A stretch of DNA of 64,000 nt. Source: Coleophoma eucalyptorum. Taxonomy: Eukaryota; Ascomycota; Leotiomycetes; Helotiales; Dermateaceae. The notes beneath the pieces were generated by a model that was given only the letters and a program-made list of their open reading frames with translations, had not been told where the DNA came from and searched no databases. Shown piece after piece: positions 33,096 to 46,864 of the stretch. Location of the stretch: assembly GCA_026120035.1 (NCBI GenBank), contig JALRME010000028.1:5255-69254 (forward strand). Reading direction: 5' to 3'. Within the stretch, counting starts at the first letter, position 1, and the number at the start of each line of letters is the position of its first letter. The position numbers were made by a program, and so were the translations under genes.

Positions 33096-35050
33096 CTACC
33101 TGCCTAAAATGGATTTCATGACCAGCAACAATTTCTCTTCTTCACCGCTGATCATCTCCGCTGATCGCCAGGCCACAAAACGATCAGGTCTTACAAGCAC
33201 ACATCCGCTCTCACCTATCTCTCTCCTCCTCGCCCAGTCTGAATAGACATCTTCATAGTCTTGCTTCCATCCAATGGAGTAACTCCTAATCTCTACACCC
33301 AACTCACTCGCAACTGCTTTCGAAGCGGCCTTCCACTTCTCTCCCCCAATACCCGTTAGCAAGCAGAAGGCACCATGGCCCGCAAGATCAATAGTAGAGA
33401 ATTTCTTTGACGGGCACCGAGTGTTTAACCATGCATGGGGCAATCGGCTACCAGGATATGTTGTGATCTCATGCTCCAGAACAGCATCTTGTGGTAGCGG
33501 AGGTCTAGGGCCCTCATCTTTGACATAGATAGCGCCGGATTCGTACCTCTGATTCATCTCAACACCAACACCGTGGAACTCGTGCGAAGTGTTCTCGATG
33601 GCTGCCTGCAGCATTGTTCGTCGCGCTGCACCTTCGGGTGTAGCTTCGCTTAGTTGCTCGTAGTTTCTCTTACGCTCCTCAAGGGTTTCGCCCATCATGC
33701 CTAGAGACTCAAAGACGGGCCCGTGGTCGCGAAGCCCTTGGTTTGCACGTGTGATGATTTCTTTGCCGACGGGCTGTCGTTCCGGACTGTACGAATCAAG
33801 CAGGCTCGGGGACGCTTTGCCTGATAGTACGTAGGCAATCTTCCATGCTAGGTTGAAAGCATCCTGAATGCAGGTGTTTGATCCGAGACCGTTGAGGGGT
33901 GGATGTCGGTGAACAGCATCTCCAAGGCAGAATCTGGTCAGTTAGTGTTTAGAATATGTGACGGAGAAAAGAGTAGAATAGCGTGAGCTTACATGTTGCC
34001 ATCCGAGTAGTACTCCGCTACTATTTCATTGATGAACCATTTGGAGATATTTAGGATCTCAATTGGTATGGAATCATCCCCAATCGATCGCCGAGCACAT
34101 TTCAGATATTCTTCCTCAGTTGGCGCGAAGTCTACACCCGTGCCCGGCTTCGGCAGCACGATTAACATCCACTCATTCCAGGGCTTCACCATTCTGACCA
34201 GGGTTGAATGACAGAAATCCGGGGTCTCTTCATCTGGCTGCATGACCCAATGTAGATTTCCCATGCGGTGCTCCACCAAGTGGCTTAGATCTGCCTTGAC
34301 CAAGATGTTCATCGCGAGGCCCTGGCCGGGCTTCTTGATCAGCGGGATCTGCAATTGCCTCAGGACTTGACTTCGTGCTCCATCACAGCCGAAGAGGTAC
34401 TTGGATCGGATTTCGTAGGTCTGCTTTGTCAGTTTGTCCTCGACTTTGCTCAATATGGTGCCGGAGGCCTCCCGCTCAAACGCCAGGAATGCAGTATCGA
34501 AGCGACATGTGAAGCCGTGATGGGCGGCATGTTGGACTAGAATTGGCTCGAGAACGGTCTGGGGAATATCAACATGGTTGCAGGGACTAGCAGCATCATA
34601 GTCGCCCTAAGACTTCAGATATTAGAATGAGGGCTAAACATTGGCTAGGCGCGCAGAGACACTCACTGCACGCTTCGGATCATTTCCCCAGGAGTAAATC
34701 CTCGCAAACTCTTCCCCGGCCATGCTTCTACACCAACGGGTATGCAACATGTTGTCACCATCCACGGCGACTTTGAGGCACTCAGCTTCAAGGCCAATGT
34801 CTCGCAGACACTCAAGTGCAGCCATGTTGGTGATGTGTGCCCGTGGAGTGTCCGCCGTGGTGGGTGTGTTAGCCAACATCATGCCCTTGAGACCTATGAT
34901 CCGATAAGCTCAGGTTTGGATTATTTCTTCACCATAGCACATCATCTATCGTATACTCGACTCACCATGAGAAGCAAGAAAACACGCTAGAGCCGCTCCC
35001 GCGGGCCCTGCACCAACAACGAGCAAGTCAATTTCTAAGGGGGAATCCAT
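33096..35050 (-). CDS. FAD-dependent aromatic-ring monooxygenase (TfdB/PheA-like)
   Basis: Four exons on the minus strand: 35050-34966, 34893-34667, 34606-33993 and 33933-33096; 587 aa, normal for the family. Motifs in order: dinucleotide-binding VVGAGPAGAALACFL (residues about 9-23), DG motif GCDGARSQV (near residue 180), and GD motif FCLGDAVHRHPPLNGLGSN (near 310), which contacts the FAD ribityl chain. The C-terminal thioredoxin-like domain of phenol hydroxylases is present (GHGAFCLLTGIGG...GCVLVRPDRFVAW). The family hydroxylates phenols and other aromatics with NADPH. DTPRAHITNMAALECLRDIGL is the expected substrate-domain block. It is divergent from a class-III aminotransferase 1.5 kb away. 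Likely cytosolic; substrate unknown (phenolic catabolism or secondary metabolism). Confidence 0.9.
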
Positions 35051-36596
35051 GTTTTCCGAAGCAGATCAAGTCCAAGTTTTGATTGATTAACCATCATGGT
35101 GAAGAGGGCTCGATAGGATACATTATAAACCAGGAATCCAGTGACGCTAGTTAACCTTCACGGGTATGGGGTTGATTACGAGGATGGTTGATAAGAATTT
35201 ATAAGTTGTAGTCAGAAGGTTGGGGTGGATTCGAGACGCCCCACTATGTGGGGAACTCCCCCTCGGTCTGATGCACGCACAGTTGAGCTATGGAGGAGGT
35301 CCCTTTTCCGCATTACCCGCCTGTCCGCTTCTCTAATAATGCACTTTGTTGACGATGGCAATGCAGGGCAGAGAGACGACGACTTGCTATGGGGAATTAG
35401 CTGTCTGCTTCCAAGCGGAAGAGGCATTAGAGAGTGGAGATTCGCGATCCATTTTGGGCTTACCCTTTGCATAGACTAGCTTGTCAATGAACCTAGAGGA
35501 TCTTCAAGAGCACGGTCTGCGAGATCCTGCTATCGATATCTTCCTCTTTCGACGTGAGCAAACCATCTGCATTTGTGCGGCAAGAAGCCCAGCAGCTCCC
35601 CGCATTTCCCCAGCTTCGGCATGTGGTTGCTTAGTCTGGCAGTGAGCCTTATGTCAGCTCCCCGTGCTCTTGCACACTACCGTGTACATTGATGGTCAGA
35701 GTTGGTACACGCTAAATCGCGCTGGACCTAGCCATTGGAGCAGCCAAGGTAGTGCGGGATTGTGGCATTCTGACTGATCTGGTCCGGCATTCTGATCCAT
35801 TCCCCCATCAGCACCACCAGCACTACCTCAAGGGACCGAGATCAAGATCAAGTTCAAGCATTTGACACATATTTGCGACCGCAGAAGTATTCAAGCGAAC
35901 GTACAGCTTCCTGTCCGTCTTGGACTTTAGGGTCGTATCGCAGAGCGAGCACAAAATCTACGGCTATAGCTGTACCGCCTAGCCTTCCCTATATAATGCA
36001 GGAATTGGCTCAGACAATTTGTTTGAGGTTCGGGCCGGATCTGGCGAGGTATTCCCTCCCACGTTCTTGTTGCATGCCCTGAATTAATCTACAGAGGCCT
36101 TGTCTGTCTCTTAGTGACGAGCAATAGAGTTTGTTTCATGGCTTAGCTATGGATAGCAATCTCGCACTCGCTTCAGGCCTAACCACAAACTATACGACAT
36201 GGCTATGGCTACTTGTACACTTCCCGCTTCCAACAACGCGCATGGTCTGCAGAGAGCCTGAGTGACAGCCAACTTGGCTCTATTCCAGAGCAATTCATCG
36301 TCAAGTTTTGCTCTGTCATCATTGCCGATCCCGACTACCTGGCTGGCATGGTGGAGCTCCATGAGGTAAGCGGACTAAGGCGACTTTAGACCGAGATAGG
36401 CAGGTTGGCGACACGTGAAATTCTGTTTGCGTCCTCTCACTTCTTCTGCATTCCCATCTTTCGCTTCCTGCTGGAATGACCTTGAGACCCCGAATGCAAT
36501 TTTGGCAATTGCTTCTAAAACTTCACGTCAATTAGCAAAAGAAGCATTGAGTCAAAAGCAATCCATCTCCGCTTATCGCCCACCTGACCCCGCATC
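35051..36596. other. Long divergent intergenic region
   Basis: 1.5 kb between the monooxygenase and the aminotransferase. It contains a GC-rich tRNA-like stretch near 35225-35310 that fails as a tRNA (see rejected items). Short ORFs only. Confidence 0.5.
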
Positions 36597-38207
36597 ATGT
36601 TCGCAATTCCTACCCGCCAGCCATTCTCCATTACCATACCAACTCGGAAGAGTCCTCCAAGCCAATGTCAAAGCCAATTCCAAAGCCGACGAGAAGAGAT
36701 CAGATCACCAAAGTCTCCAGCTTCGCCTTTTGATCCCTTGTCGGCTGCGTTGGCTACAGCTCAAGCGAAATATACTCTTGCCAATGCCAAGTCTCTCGCT
36801 GCTCATAATGAGGCATGTGGGTCACTGCCCGGTGGAAATACCAGGACTGTACTGCATGCTAGTCCTTTCCCCATGACTTTTGGTAATCTTTCAATTATTC
36901 AGTGAGGAATCAGATGCTGAGACCCAATAGTCCATGGCCAAGGTTGTGAGCTTACCAGCCTAGACGGCGAGAAATATGTGGACTTTCTCTCCGAGTTCAC
37001 GGCGGGAATTTATGGGCATTCCCACCCAGCTATCTCAGCAGCAATCACCGAGGCGTTGTCTTCGGGCTGGAATTTTGGGGGGCCTAATCGGTATGAACGC
37101 TCACTTGCAGCCAAGGTTTGCAAACGCTTTGCGCCCAGTGGAATCGAGCTTATTCGATTTACCAACTCGGGTACTGAGGCAAATACCATGGCAATAGCAG
37201 CTGCGGTGGCCTTTACCGGAAGAAAGAAGGTACTTGTATTCAGGAATGGATATCATGGCGGCACCTTGTACTTCCCGACGAACCTGAATGAGCATTGCAA
37301 CACGAATCTGCCTCATGAGTTTGTCGTTGCGCCTTACAACGACATCGAAGGCACGAAAGCCCTGCTGGCCGCGCTACCAAAAGATTCACTTGCTGCAATC
37401 ATGGTAGAATTGGTGCAGGGCTCTGGCGGGGCTATTCCTGGCACGGAAAAGTTCTTGGAGTTTTTAGATATTGCAGCTCATTCGATGGGTGCATTATTCA
37501 TTATTGATGAAGTAATGACCTCAAGGCTTGCATATCACGGACTCACCTCTACGCTCGGTCTGAATCCTGATCTCGTGACGCTTGGGAAATGGATTGGTGG
37601 TGGCATGACTTTCGGTGCGTTTGGCGGGAACAAGAGTGGAGGCGTGATGAGCTTATTTGACCCACGGGACGGAATTCTCAGTCATTCGGGCACGTTTAAC
37701 AACAATATCGTAACTATGGCTGCTGGTGATGTAGGCATTGACCTTGTCACGGAAGAGGAAATTCAGCGTCTAAACCGTCTTGGTGAATTCATAAAAGAGA
37801 GCATCGGCAAAGTCCTGGAGATGTATGGAATCCACCTACCATCAACTACTCAATCTACTCAGCCCTGCTTGGAGAAGAACGAGCTCGAGTCACCATTCAC
37901 CGGCATACAATCACCCACGAAGAAGTCCTTGACCAGCTCCATCGAGTCCCTGTCAACCTCCCCTGCAAAACCAAGCATGTGGGTATCCGGCCGGGGTAGT
38001 ATGCTCGCCATCCATTTCTCTGGCGAGAGTGAGGGAAGTCTAAAGAGTTTGTTATGGCACCATTTGTTGGAGGATGGGATCTATATCGCACAAAGAGGTT
38101 TCGTGAGTTTAAACATGGGCATTCAGGAATCCCATGCGCAGAAATTTGTAAATTCTGTTGAGGCTTTTGTGGGCAAGTATCGCCAGGCGTTTTGCATTAG
38201 GGAGTGA
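36597..38207 (+). CDS. Class-III PLP aminotransferase (glutamate-1-semialdehyde aminomutase-like)
   Basis: Two exons, 36597-36882 and 36931-38207; 520 aa. The intron joins FPMTF to HGQGCELTSLDGEKYVDF, the usual block. PLP-site features: FTNSGTEANTMAI (phosphate contact), the glycine/His turn FRNGYHGG, DEVMTSR (Asp to the pyridine N), and the Schiff-base Lys in TLGKWIGGGMTFGAFGG. These match the HemL-like branch of class III, which in fungi acts on non-haem amino acids, since fungi make ALA by another route. Oddity: a Ser/Thr-rich insert at about residues 405-450 before the small C-terminal domain, probably a surface loop. N-terminal 35 residues are basic and Ser/Pro/Gln-rich and might be a targeting sequence. 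Substrate unknown. Confidence 0.88.
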
Positions 38208-39152
38208 ATACCTAGGGACTGGGATGTAAAATGCAATATGTATGCTATTAATTGCACATAATTCTCCGTATGGTATGTATGATAGTCTACAGCCGAATCT
38301 TTGTCGGTAAAGAAATCACGTTTCATGATGGCTTCAAAGTTGTTGGACAACGGGTATACGCTTTGGAGCATCGAATAAGACGCAGGAGGCAGTACATTGG
38401 ACACGTAATCCCGGCAGCCAATCCTACTCAACTACCAACCTTTTATTTAAGTTGCTTCCAAGCCCATGGTACACGCAATGGTGGCCGAGCGAGGAAGATA
38501 GTAGTAATCATAAGGTCACCAACAGCATCGAAAACGCCCCCAGATCTGCTCGCACGTCACGCAACCCGAAACCCAGAATCAAGACGGATTTGGTTCGAAC
38601 ATTTGTATGTGTATGTGAATATGTATATGTATATATATAATATTCTCTCAACGGCTGATTACCGTTGGAATGCCCCGCATATCTTAAAGTGAAATATATA
38701 AAAAAAAAGGGAAGAAAGCAGGTCGATTTAAGATACAGGAAGAAACGAAAAAGATAACTATAATTGTACACGTGGAAAGAACTCTTACGGTCCTAAGAAA
38801 AACAAGAATTGAAAAAGAAACGAAATTCAAATGTTGACGGATTTGGTTGGGATAATCAAACGCTCAAGAACAAGCAAAACAATAAAACAAGAGAACAGAA
38901 GACTTTTCTGTGATCTCTATCCCGAAAATCTTCCCTTTGCTATTGCTCTTCTTTTTCCTTTTCTTCGAAACATATCCAGTGAAAAAGTCCGGCTTAATCT
39001 AGCAAGCCTCAAACTACGTGTTGATAGAAATCCAAGTATACCATAGTCTCCAACCATAACGCGAAGCGCTAGAAAAAAGTAGAAAATCTGTACACAAGAT
39101 TTCAACCACATCCAAAGCCCAATCACAATTCCATATAAACTCCACCACCTCA
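38208..39152. other. Convergent spacer with TA-rich microsatellite
   Basis: 945 bases between converging 3' ends. A GTAT/TATA-rich simple repeat lies at 38604-38640; no gene is seen. Confidence 0.5.
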
Positions 39153-42100
39153 CTAATCCTCCTCTTCGGTGACACTGCTAACAAGTATGGAAGCCTTACT
39201 TTTCTTCTTGCCCAGCTTCAACATACTGAGTCTCTTCCGAACACCTCCCCCAGCGTTCTCCTTTTGAGGACTCGACTCGTACCGCTGAGAGCTCGAACTA
39301 CGTCTGGCACTTTCAGTCACCCATTCCCCGCCGCCAACCTCACCATTCTCTTCCACTCTTGGGGACATGTGGCCGAAGATGCTGAGTCGATGGCTGGGGT
39401 CTTTACTGCGACTGCGGTTGCTGTCTAAGTCCAGAGGTGTAGTTTGTTCGTTGGTGACAACAACCGGCTCGGGCTGTGTGCGGCGGAGAAAGCTAAGACG
39501 ATTGCCACGGTCGTGGCGGCTTTGGCGTGGCACATCATCCACTACATTCTCACTCGTGACCGGTACTTCGTTGGTTTGGGTTGTTGGAAATTGAGTGGTT
39601 GTTTGGCTTTCAGGACTAGAGAGTGTCCAAGTAGGCGTCGGCGTCCTGTCCTTTGGTTGCGGTATCTTAATTAATGCCAATTCAGGGGCAAATGTTAACT
39701 CGAAATCTGAAGTTGTTAGCAGGAAAATACAATGCGAGTTTACATGACTTACTCTGGTTCAGCTCCTCATAACTACTTTTGAGGTGCGGATTAGAAGACT
39801 TTGAGAACATTGCCAGGCAGCGTTTGATCATTACTGCATGGTCGAGGAGGGAAACATGAAGGGCGTTCTCTAATGGCGACAATTCCACCTCATCCAATTC
39901 GTCATCACCATTATCATTATGCTGCCGTAGGAGTTCGCGATATCCCGAAACGCTAGTTTCAGAATTTGGATTGACTGAAATGTTGAGAGCTTCAGTGAGT
40001 AAGCTCGCCATCTGTTCTTCACCATCCGTAAATCGTTTCTCAACAATCGAAATCTCCTGGGTCTTACGTATCACACGTTCCAGGGCAGTTTGAAGTGTAG
40101 AGAGCTGAACACGATCCACTGCCACAACCTCACTCCTTTGTAAGATCGTAGGGAAAGGATCCATAGCTGTATAGACAATTTTTTCCGCGTGATGTTCAGT
40201 AACGGGGCCGGAAGTGTTGCGACTAGCAGTAACGGAGAAAAGCTGAGGTGCTGCAGAGAGGAGGTAGTCTTTGATTATCTGGGGTACTTTCGCACGCTGG
40301 AATACTCGATGTTCCAGATCTCGATGAGGAGTGATTGAAGATATTTGAAGGAATTGCCCCTCCACATCATCAATGTCACCAGAACTGACAACCTGCGCCG
40401 AAGGATGTTGCTCTTGCATGCGATCTGTGAAGGCTGACGTCCTCTCGTCTGGTAAACCTTGGAAGATGAATTCCTTATCCCTCAAGCCAGGAGGGAATCC
40501 CATGCCCTTGTAAACAACACGGAAGTATTTTGGAAGTAGCTTGTCACTCTTTGCAATCGTCTCGTAGATTGTGGCGATCGCCCGCTGTGTCCTGGCAAGC
40601 TTTGGGAAGTCGAAGACATTCTCCTCATACTGCTTTTGCAATTCTTTATATGCTGCCAGGGCACTGCTCCAAGCCTCACCGTCTTCAAAATATTTGATCA
40701 TGTCGAAGTAAACTCGCTCCTTTCTGTCAAACTGCGATTGTGCTGGAAACTCGGGCTCCGCAAGAGGCTGTACAATCTTCATAGGATCCCAATCATATAA
40801 ATCAGCATGCAAACGGAGAGCCAGACCTGCTTCAGTGAAGTTCCCGGTATCTGCTTGCAGTTGTGCTAGTTGATGGACGTAGCGAATGAAGATCTCCTCT
40901 TTCTGCATGTCTCTAAGGAACTCCATGAGGCGTAGTCTGTGGATCATGTGCGAGGCTTCCCCAACGAGATCTTTGCTGTGAACAGCAACAAGCAGATCCA
41001 AGAACTCATCGATTGTGCCTACCAAGTCCTTGAGTGCACCATATAACGCGTTGTCGTGTTGCCGGGATAGAGGCTCGAATAGGGTGAGCAGCTCGTTGAT
41101 GAAAAGCTTCTGGAGAATGCTTTCCGTCAAAGGTTTTGACTTAAAAAGCCGGTCCAGACAATCGATCATCTCAGTCTGAATGACAGACAAATCCTCACTC
41201 AATGTCCATTCGCTGACAATCATTGTCTGCAGGACCTCTACAGCGACACGGCGAAGTCCTTCATGAACACTGAGACAAAGCTCCACGATTGGACCGACAA
41301 GGGCGGGAACATATTGCACCTGATATCCACCCATCTTCGCCAAACTGTATGCAGCTCGTTCATCAGCACTTGTTTCCCATCCAATGGCCTCCCACGTCCG
41401 CCTCATCAATTCAGCGCCTGTTTCTCGAACGTCACCAGCGATCTTCCAGACAGCTCTTCGTTTCTGCTCAGGGAAAGTCTCCAGCGCCAATGCGTCACTG
41501 CCAACAAGCTTGAGAAGTACAGTGAAGAAAATTTTCCACAGTTCTGTATTATAGCTTTCTGCATCGTCTGGATCTGGCAGAAAAGATTCAAGAAGGATTC
41601 CAGCAAGATATTCCAAAGTTTTCATGGTCGACTTGTGATGGAAGATATGTACGCTTAGCCAATCGGCTGGGAAGGCCTCGCACTCCAGGATGCTGAGGTG
41701 CACACGGAGTGTATCCTCAAGCAAGGTGGCCATTTCATCTTCCACAAGCTCTAATTGCATGCCCGCAGGCAATGTCGAGATTGCTGACAGGATTGCCGAA
41801 AGTTCTACGAGCACTTCGTCAAAAACGGCTTCACCTGATATTGGCTTGCTTGGAAATGGGTATGCCATTGGAAAGAGAAAAGAAAGTCGCTTGCTTGGTT
41901 GCCGTGGAGTCTTCTGTACGGCAAGATAAGAGTCGATTATCTTGGGTATGAAGTCCGGAATCTCTGTGCCTAAATGTTCCACCTGTGTTGATAGGATAGA
42001 ACAACAGAGCCTAACCTGCTCTCTCCACTGCTCTGTCACCTCTGCTGTCCGACCCCAGTGCGGTGCTATCCACCGTACAGTGTTCGCGGCGAGCGCTGAT

Positions 42101-45100
42101 TTCTGCTCCGAGTGGGAAAAAAGGTCCAGACGAGAGTAGTTGATGATAAGAACAAGCTTGTACAAAATGAGTTTCCCTTTGACTTCGGAGCACGAGTCCA
42201 TAAAGTCAATGGCTATATGCAATATCTCCTCGGTTGTTAGAAGTCCAGTTAGTTCCGGTAGCCAGGTATGAAAGTGTTGAACCGCCAGCGTTTGACTTCC
42301 TACAAGAATCGGTGCACTATTTCGCATTAGCCCGTCTAGAGCTTTGAATATGGTTCTTAAATGTCGAGTAAAACCTGGCGATGTGCTCGTGATTCCAATT
42401 CCTGCTTCCTTAGCCTTCTGCTGGCCCCTCGCATGAGTAATGAATTTGAGAATGTGACGCACAACTTTAAAGGTAGCTCGCAATTTTCTTGAAGTATCAG
42501 GGTCGGAAGGTTTTGCGAGTAGCCGAGTGAATGACCTGACCAGGCAAGGTGTCGCAAAGGGATAGTTGAACTTATTTTCAGCGTACTGATCAACTAGAGG
42601 CCCCAAGTTGAATCTCCTATCGTGCACAATACCAAGGACTGTAACCAGACCACTAAATACCAAGTCTTCGTAGTCATCTTGACCAGAATGCTCGACAAGA
42701 ATTCCAAACAGAGCATCAAAGACGTCACTTAGAAGCTTGACTATCTCGATTTCTGGTACAAAGACAAGCCGCTTGAGAAGTTCTGGAACCTCGCCCGCAG
42801 GTTGCTCTTTCCACTTCAAGAGGCCTAGGAGAACTTTATCTTGCGAAAACTTCGTGCTGCAAAGATACGTTCGTAATCGCAAGGTTGCAGTTGGACCGGT
42901 AACTGCCTCGTCTTTTGAGACATCGTCTTTCCCACGAGCGCTCCAGGCCAGGCTGAGGTATCCTCCTTTCCCTGTGGCGTCCGGGTTTGGCGAGGAGGTC
43001 GTATCATCGTATCTGTAAAGTAGCAAAGAGTGATGCCCATCTCGCATGAAAGCCTGTTGATCCCACAAGGGTATATGACAGATCGCGAAATGTTTGTTGG
43101 GCACATCTCCGAGTACCATTACAAGATGGCACCCAAAGACATCATTTGGAGGAATTGAAAGCCGCACTGTTTGGTTCCACGACTCGCCCCGTTCTGCCGC
43201 TGTGGATTCCCAGGAACTCACACCTTCGCCATTGGACGATGAGAATATACAATTTTCAATACGTTCTCCATTGGCTCGCCGTAATTCCATGGTGAGTTGC
43301 AAGTTCGACCCGGCCACGTTACTCGAAAGTGGAACTGCACTACCACCATATCTGGAAAGTAGTGCATGACGCGGTAAGAAAGCTTCATCAATGGTTATGT
43401 ATACATCGGACCTTGGCTTGGTCGGTGCTCCTGAGAATCCCATTTTGTGTGTTCTCGTAATACCAGCGAGCAGAGTAGGGGTTGACTTGATCAGCGTCTC
43501 AGCATCTGGGTGGTCGAAAGCTTTCAGATGCACCTGTAATCGTTCCGCTTTCCGTGACCTTTCAAAGTGTCCGGATTTGCTCGTAAGTAGATCTCGGATA
43601 GCTTCTTCCCAACCATCTCCTTGAACATGAGGCTCCTGTTCAAATCTTGATGATGGTGACCAGATACTCATTACATGCTCTACATCATCCATGCTTTTGA
43701 TTATCGACTTGAGATTGAGGGCACCGATACCAACTGTCTTGGTAACAAGTCGGCTGACCGAACCTCCATTTTTCTCACTATTGCCTTTTGATCCAGCCGT
43801 ATTTGGAGGTCCGTCCTGGGAGTTCTCTCGTCCGTCTGCCCGCTCATTCACAGAATCTAGCTTTGCAGTTATGGGCGCATTTCTGGAAAATGCGTTTCGG
43901 GGTCCCTTCTGCCCCCACATCAGACTTCTTCGTCCAGACTTAGTAGACCCACCGGAGGATAGTGGCTTCTCTCCTGCTCTGGTGGCTATGTTGTCGTCTC
44001 GTGAAGTTAAGCCCCCGCGAGAGACGGGTTTTCCAACCGTAACTTGTTGAGTTGTGCGAACTTTAACGACGAGATATAGCTCGCAATCTGCCCCCTGTAC
44101 GTCACCAACATCCGTAGAAGAAAGGTCCGTAAAGAGCGTCCTCATTTGTCCTGTCTTGGTTTGATTGATGAGAGGTCCACTCGGAGGTACTTCTATAATA
44201 TAGTTCTCAGACAAAGCAACTGCGTCAGAGCCTGGGGTTTTGGTAGCGAGGAAGAAGACAAGGGTTGTTGGCTCTGTAGAAGCCCCCACAAAAGCCTTGA
44301 CATCAATGAGAAGGTGATGCAGTGATAGCTTTTCCACGGGATTCGTGGGTCGTCCATCTAAAAGGCTCATCATGGACTGAAGTTTCGTAATTTCCACCGC
44401 AGAGTCGTCTCCAGTCAACACTCGGCCTCGTTCAGCGGGATCTCGAACAATTACCTCCCCATTAAACATTTTGTTCCCCTTCACCAAGTGCCAGACTGTC
44501 TTCTCCCGCAGCTTTTGTAACTCGTGATTCGTCAATACATTATGCAGAAATTGCCTTCGCGCCAAATCTAGCTTCTGTACTAATCCTGCCATCTTGTCCA
44601 GCAAAGAGTATTGTCTCGATAGGAGGTGTTCGTGCAGATTGGTAGAGTGCCATTCTCGTAAGCAAGAGGCAATCTCGTCGACCAAAGGTTCTGAAGCAGA
44701 GGTTGGCGTCTCGTCCCCAATTTTGAGCATCGGTACTGGTGCAGGTGGTTTCGTTCCATTCGGATCCCGTTGTGCGACAACAGAGAGGTTGCCATTCTGC
44801 ACCGACTTTGTCTTGGAGCTCTTTGGTCTTTTGCCGATTTTGGAGTCTGCTCGATGGCTCTTTTTTATCTGCAAGGGCTTTGGGCTGAATTGACTACCGG
44901 TGCTGAGAGGGCTGTCCGGAGAAGAGCGTTCTATGCCGTTCACCCTCTCGATCTCGCTGTCGTCATCCTCGTCTGATTCACCCAATACCTCCCTAACTTG
45001 CACACAACTCCTGGGAAAGATGCCCGAAAAGACTCGCGCCTCGAGCGTTTGTCCTTTAACGCTCGTCAACCCTGCCAACAGCGACGGGGGCGCAACCAGG

Positions 45101-45249
45101 TAGCCGCGGAACCATTGTGCATCGCGCCCTCCTTGCTCGATTATGTATAGTTCGTCGCCGAGTTCGAGCGGTAGGTCGGCGGACGAGGTGGCCTGGAAAG
45201 GGTATGTTGCAACAGCGAATGCGATCCGGGGCAGAGGATGCCAGGGCAT
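39153..45249 (-). CDS. DOCK-family guanine nucleotide exchange factor (fungal Dck1-like)
   Basis: Two exons, 45249-39753 and 39706-39153; 2016 aa. The first exon is 5.5 kb without a stop. The start MPWHPLPRIAFAV is chosen over an upstream non-ATG extension. Order: SH3 domain at about 10-85 (AVATYPF...LGDELYIIE...QWFRGYL), basic disordered linker, DHR1/C2 domain at about 650-820 (SDVYITIDEAFLP ... KHFAICHIPLW), a long helical-repeat middle, then DHR2, the GEF domain, at about 1490-1890 (LALRLHADLYDW, FRVVYKGMGFP, EFIFQG). The Ser/Arg-rich C-terminal tail (last 180 residues) ends in a basic block and TEEED. Dck1 proteins act with an ELMO partner on Rac/Rho GTPases in polarity, wall integrity and hyphal growth at the plasma membrane. 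No signs of decay. Confidence 0.9.
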
Positions 45250-46864
45250 GGCGAAACCCGTGTCGGGGAGGATCGCGTGCGCCGTGCTCTGCAGAGGAAG
45301 CAAGGCAGGATTATCGGAATGCTGGTAGGAATGCTTCTGGAAGACAATTCATGGGGAAGTTGAGGAATGTGGAATTATTTACTCGGTTGGACAGTGTCGA
45401 GGATGTCGTTTGTTTGGTGGTGATGTCTTTTGGGACAGCTCGTGCACGGAATTAAGTTTGGGGTGCCCCTGAAGGTTGGTTGGTGAGTTGATAAGAGGAG
45501 CCGGGGAGCCAAATTGGGGAGGTCAGTCGTGCAGGGCAGAGAGTAAACAACAGTGCCAACAAAGGGCAGAAAGTGAAGATGGAGAGGGAAAGAAAGTTGT
45601 CTTGTGGGGTGGATGTGAGTAGAGTCAGTCAGTCAGTCTGGGGGGAGGGACAGATAGAATGGGATTAGCACAGTAACAGTCAGATTCGAGGCAAAAAAGC
45701 TGAGGGACGGCTATGCGATTATTGCTTTTTTCGAAGATGTTCGTTGGGTATCAGAGGCTCTGGATCTGCGCAGGCGCGCTAGGCTGGAGGAAGAGCTAGT
45801 GCCTTCGCTAGCCAGGTCGTGTGGCTGGAACCGCGTCTCTAAGGGGTTACTCAGGTACAATACCGACGGCCATCCACGTTGAGGGAGGTGCCCAGCACTG
45901 CGAAGAGGCTGCTTCTGGCAACCAACGACGCGACGCGAAATTCAATTCTGTTGTCTGTCCAGCCTGCACTGCACTGACCTGACCTGACTTGACTGCCAGA
46001 GATCCGCCTTGTGTCCATGGCGATGTGCCGGGATTGACTGATGCTGGCTCTGCAATGCAGCACCACCGTACCACGGACCATGGACCGACGCTCGTCTTAC
46101 AGGCATGCCATCCCATGTCGCGCTCAATAATGCGGGACTGGCGATCGATAGTCGCTGTGCCAGTCACAACAGGGCTCTGCGCCAAGTCACCCTCCCTTCC
46201 ATTTCCCCCTAGCCAGTTTGAGCAAGCACCATCACGTCCAGTATGAATGATTGACTGATGGGTGCCATCGCACTCCTCTACGAAGTACGAGAATCGACAC
46301 CCCTCTGAGAAAACACGACAAAGACTACTTCATCTCAGAATGGCTTCGGACGAACGCCTGGAGTCCCCAGCTTCATCCTTGTGCGGCACAGGGTGAAAGA
46401 AGATAGCAGCTGGCATTGCTCACCTGTAACAACACGGCTCTTCCCTGTTGCCAGCGCATGAAGACAAGTCAACAGCTGCAACACGGCATGCACCGCATCG
46501 AGATACGAGGTCTTGCAAAGTTGTCCAGACGATACAATATCCGTTGGAGAGAAATGGCCAAAAAGGAGGAAGTTTAAAAATTAATTTCTTCATTTCTAAG
46601 TCCGCCGGCTGCCACGTCCAAGGTGGCATTCACGCATATCTAATAATAACTTCAGGGTGAACCAGACTATAACTACTTGCGCCGAAACCAAGCTAAGAGT
46701 TGGACTCGGCGAACACTGAAAAGACTCACTTCAGCCCAAGCCATCATATTCTGTACAGTACAGGGGAAACATTGTTTCTATGACTGCACCGCAAGGGATC
46801 GCAGCTTCGTGTGCGCCAACTTCCCATCAAACACCCGCAGCAGATGGCTGACATCTGCCACATC
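45250..46864. other. Intergenic upstream of DOCK gene
   Basis: 1.6 kb holding the DOCK promoter and the 3' flank of the Tsc13-like gene. Small AGTC repeat near 45624-45637. No convincing gene. Confidence 0.5.

Noticed and set aside
35225..35310. Minus-strand tRNA-like stretch (TAGCTCAACTG ... TCTCGAATCC)
   Set aside because: Parts resemble a D-arm start and a T-loop, but the D-stem does not close, no anticodon stem forms and the T-loop is wrong. At best a tRNA relic.
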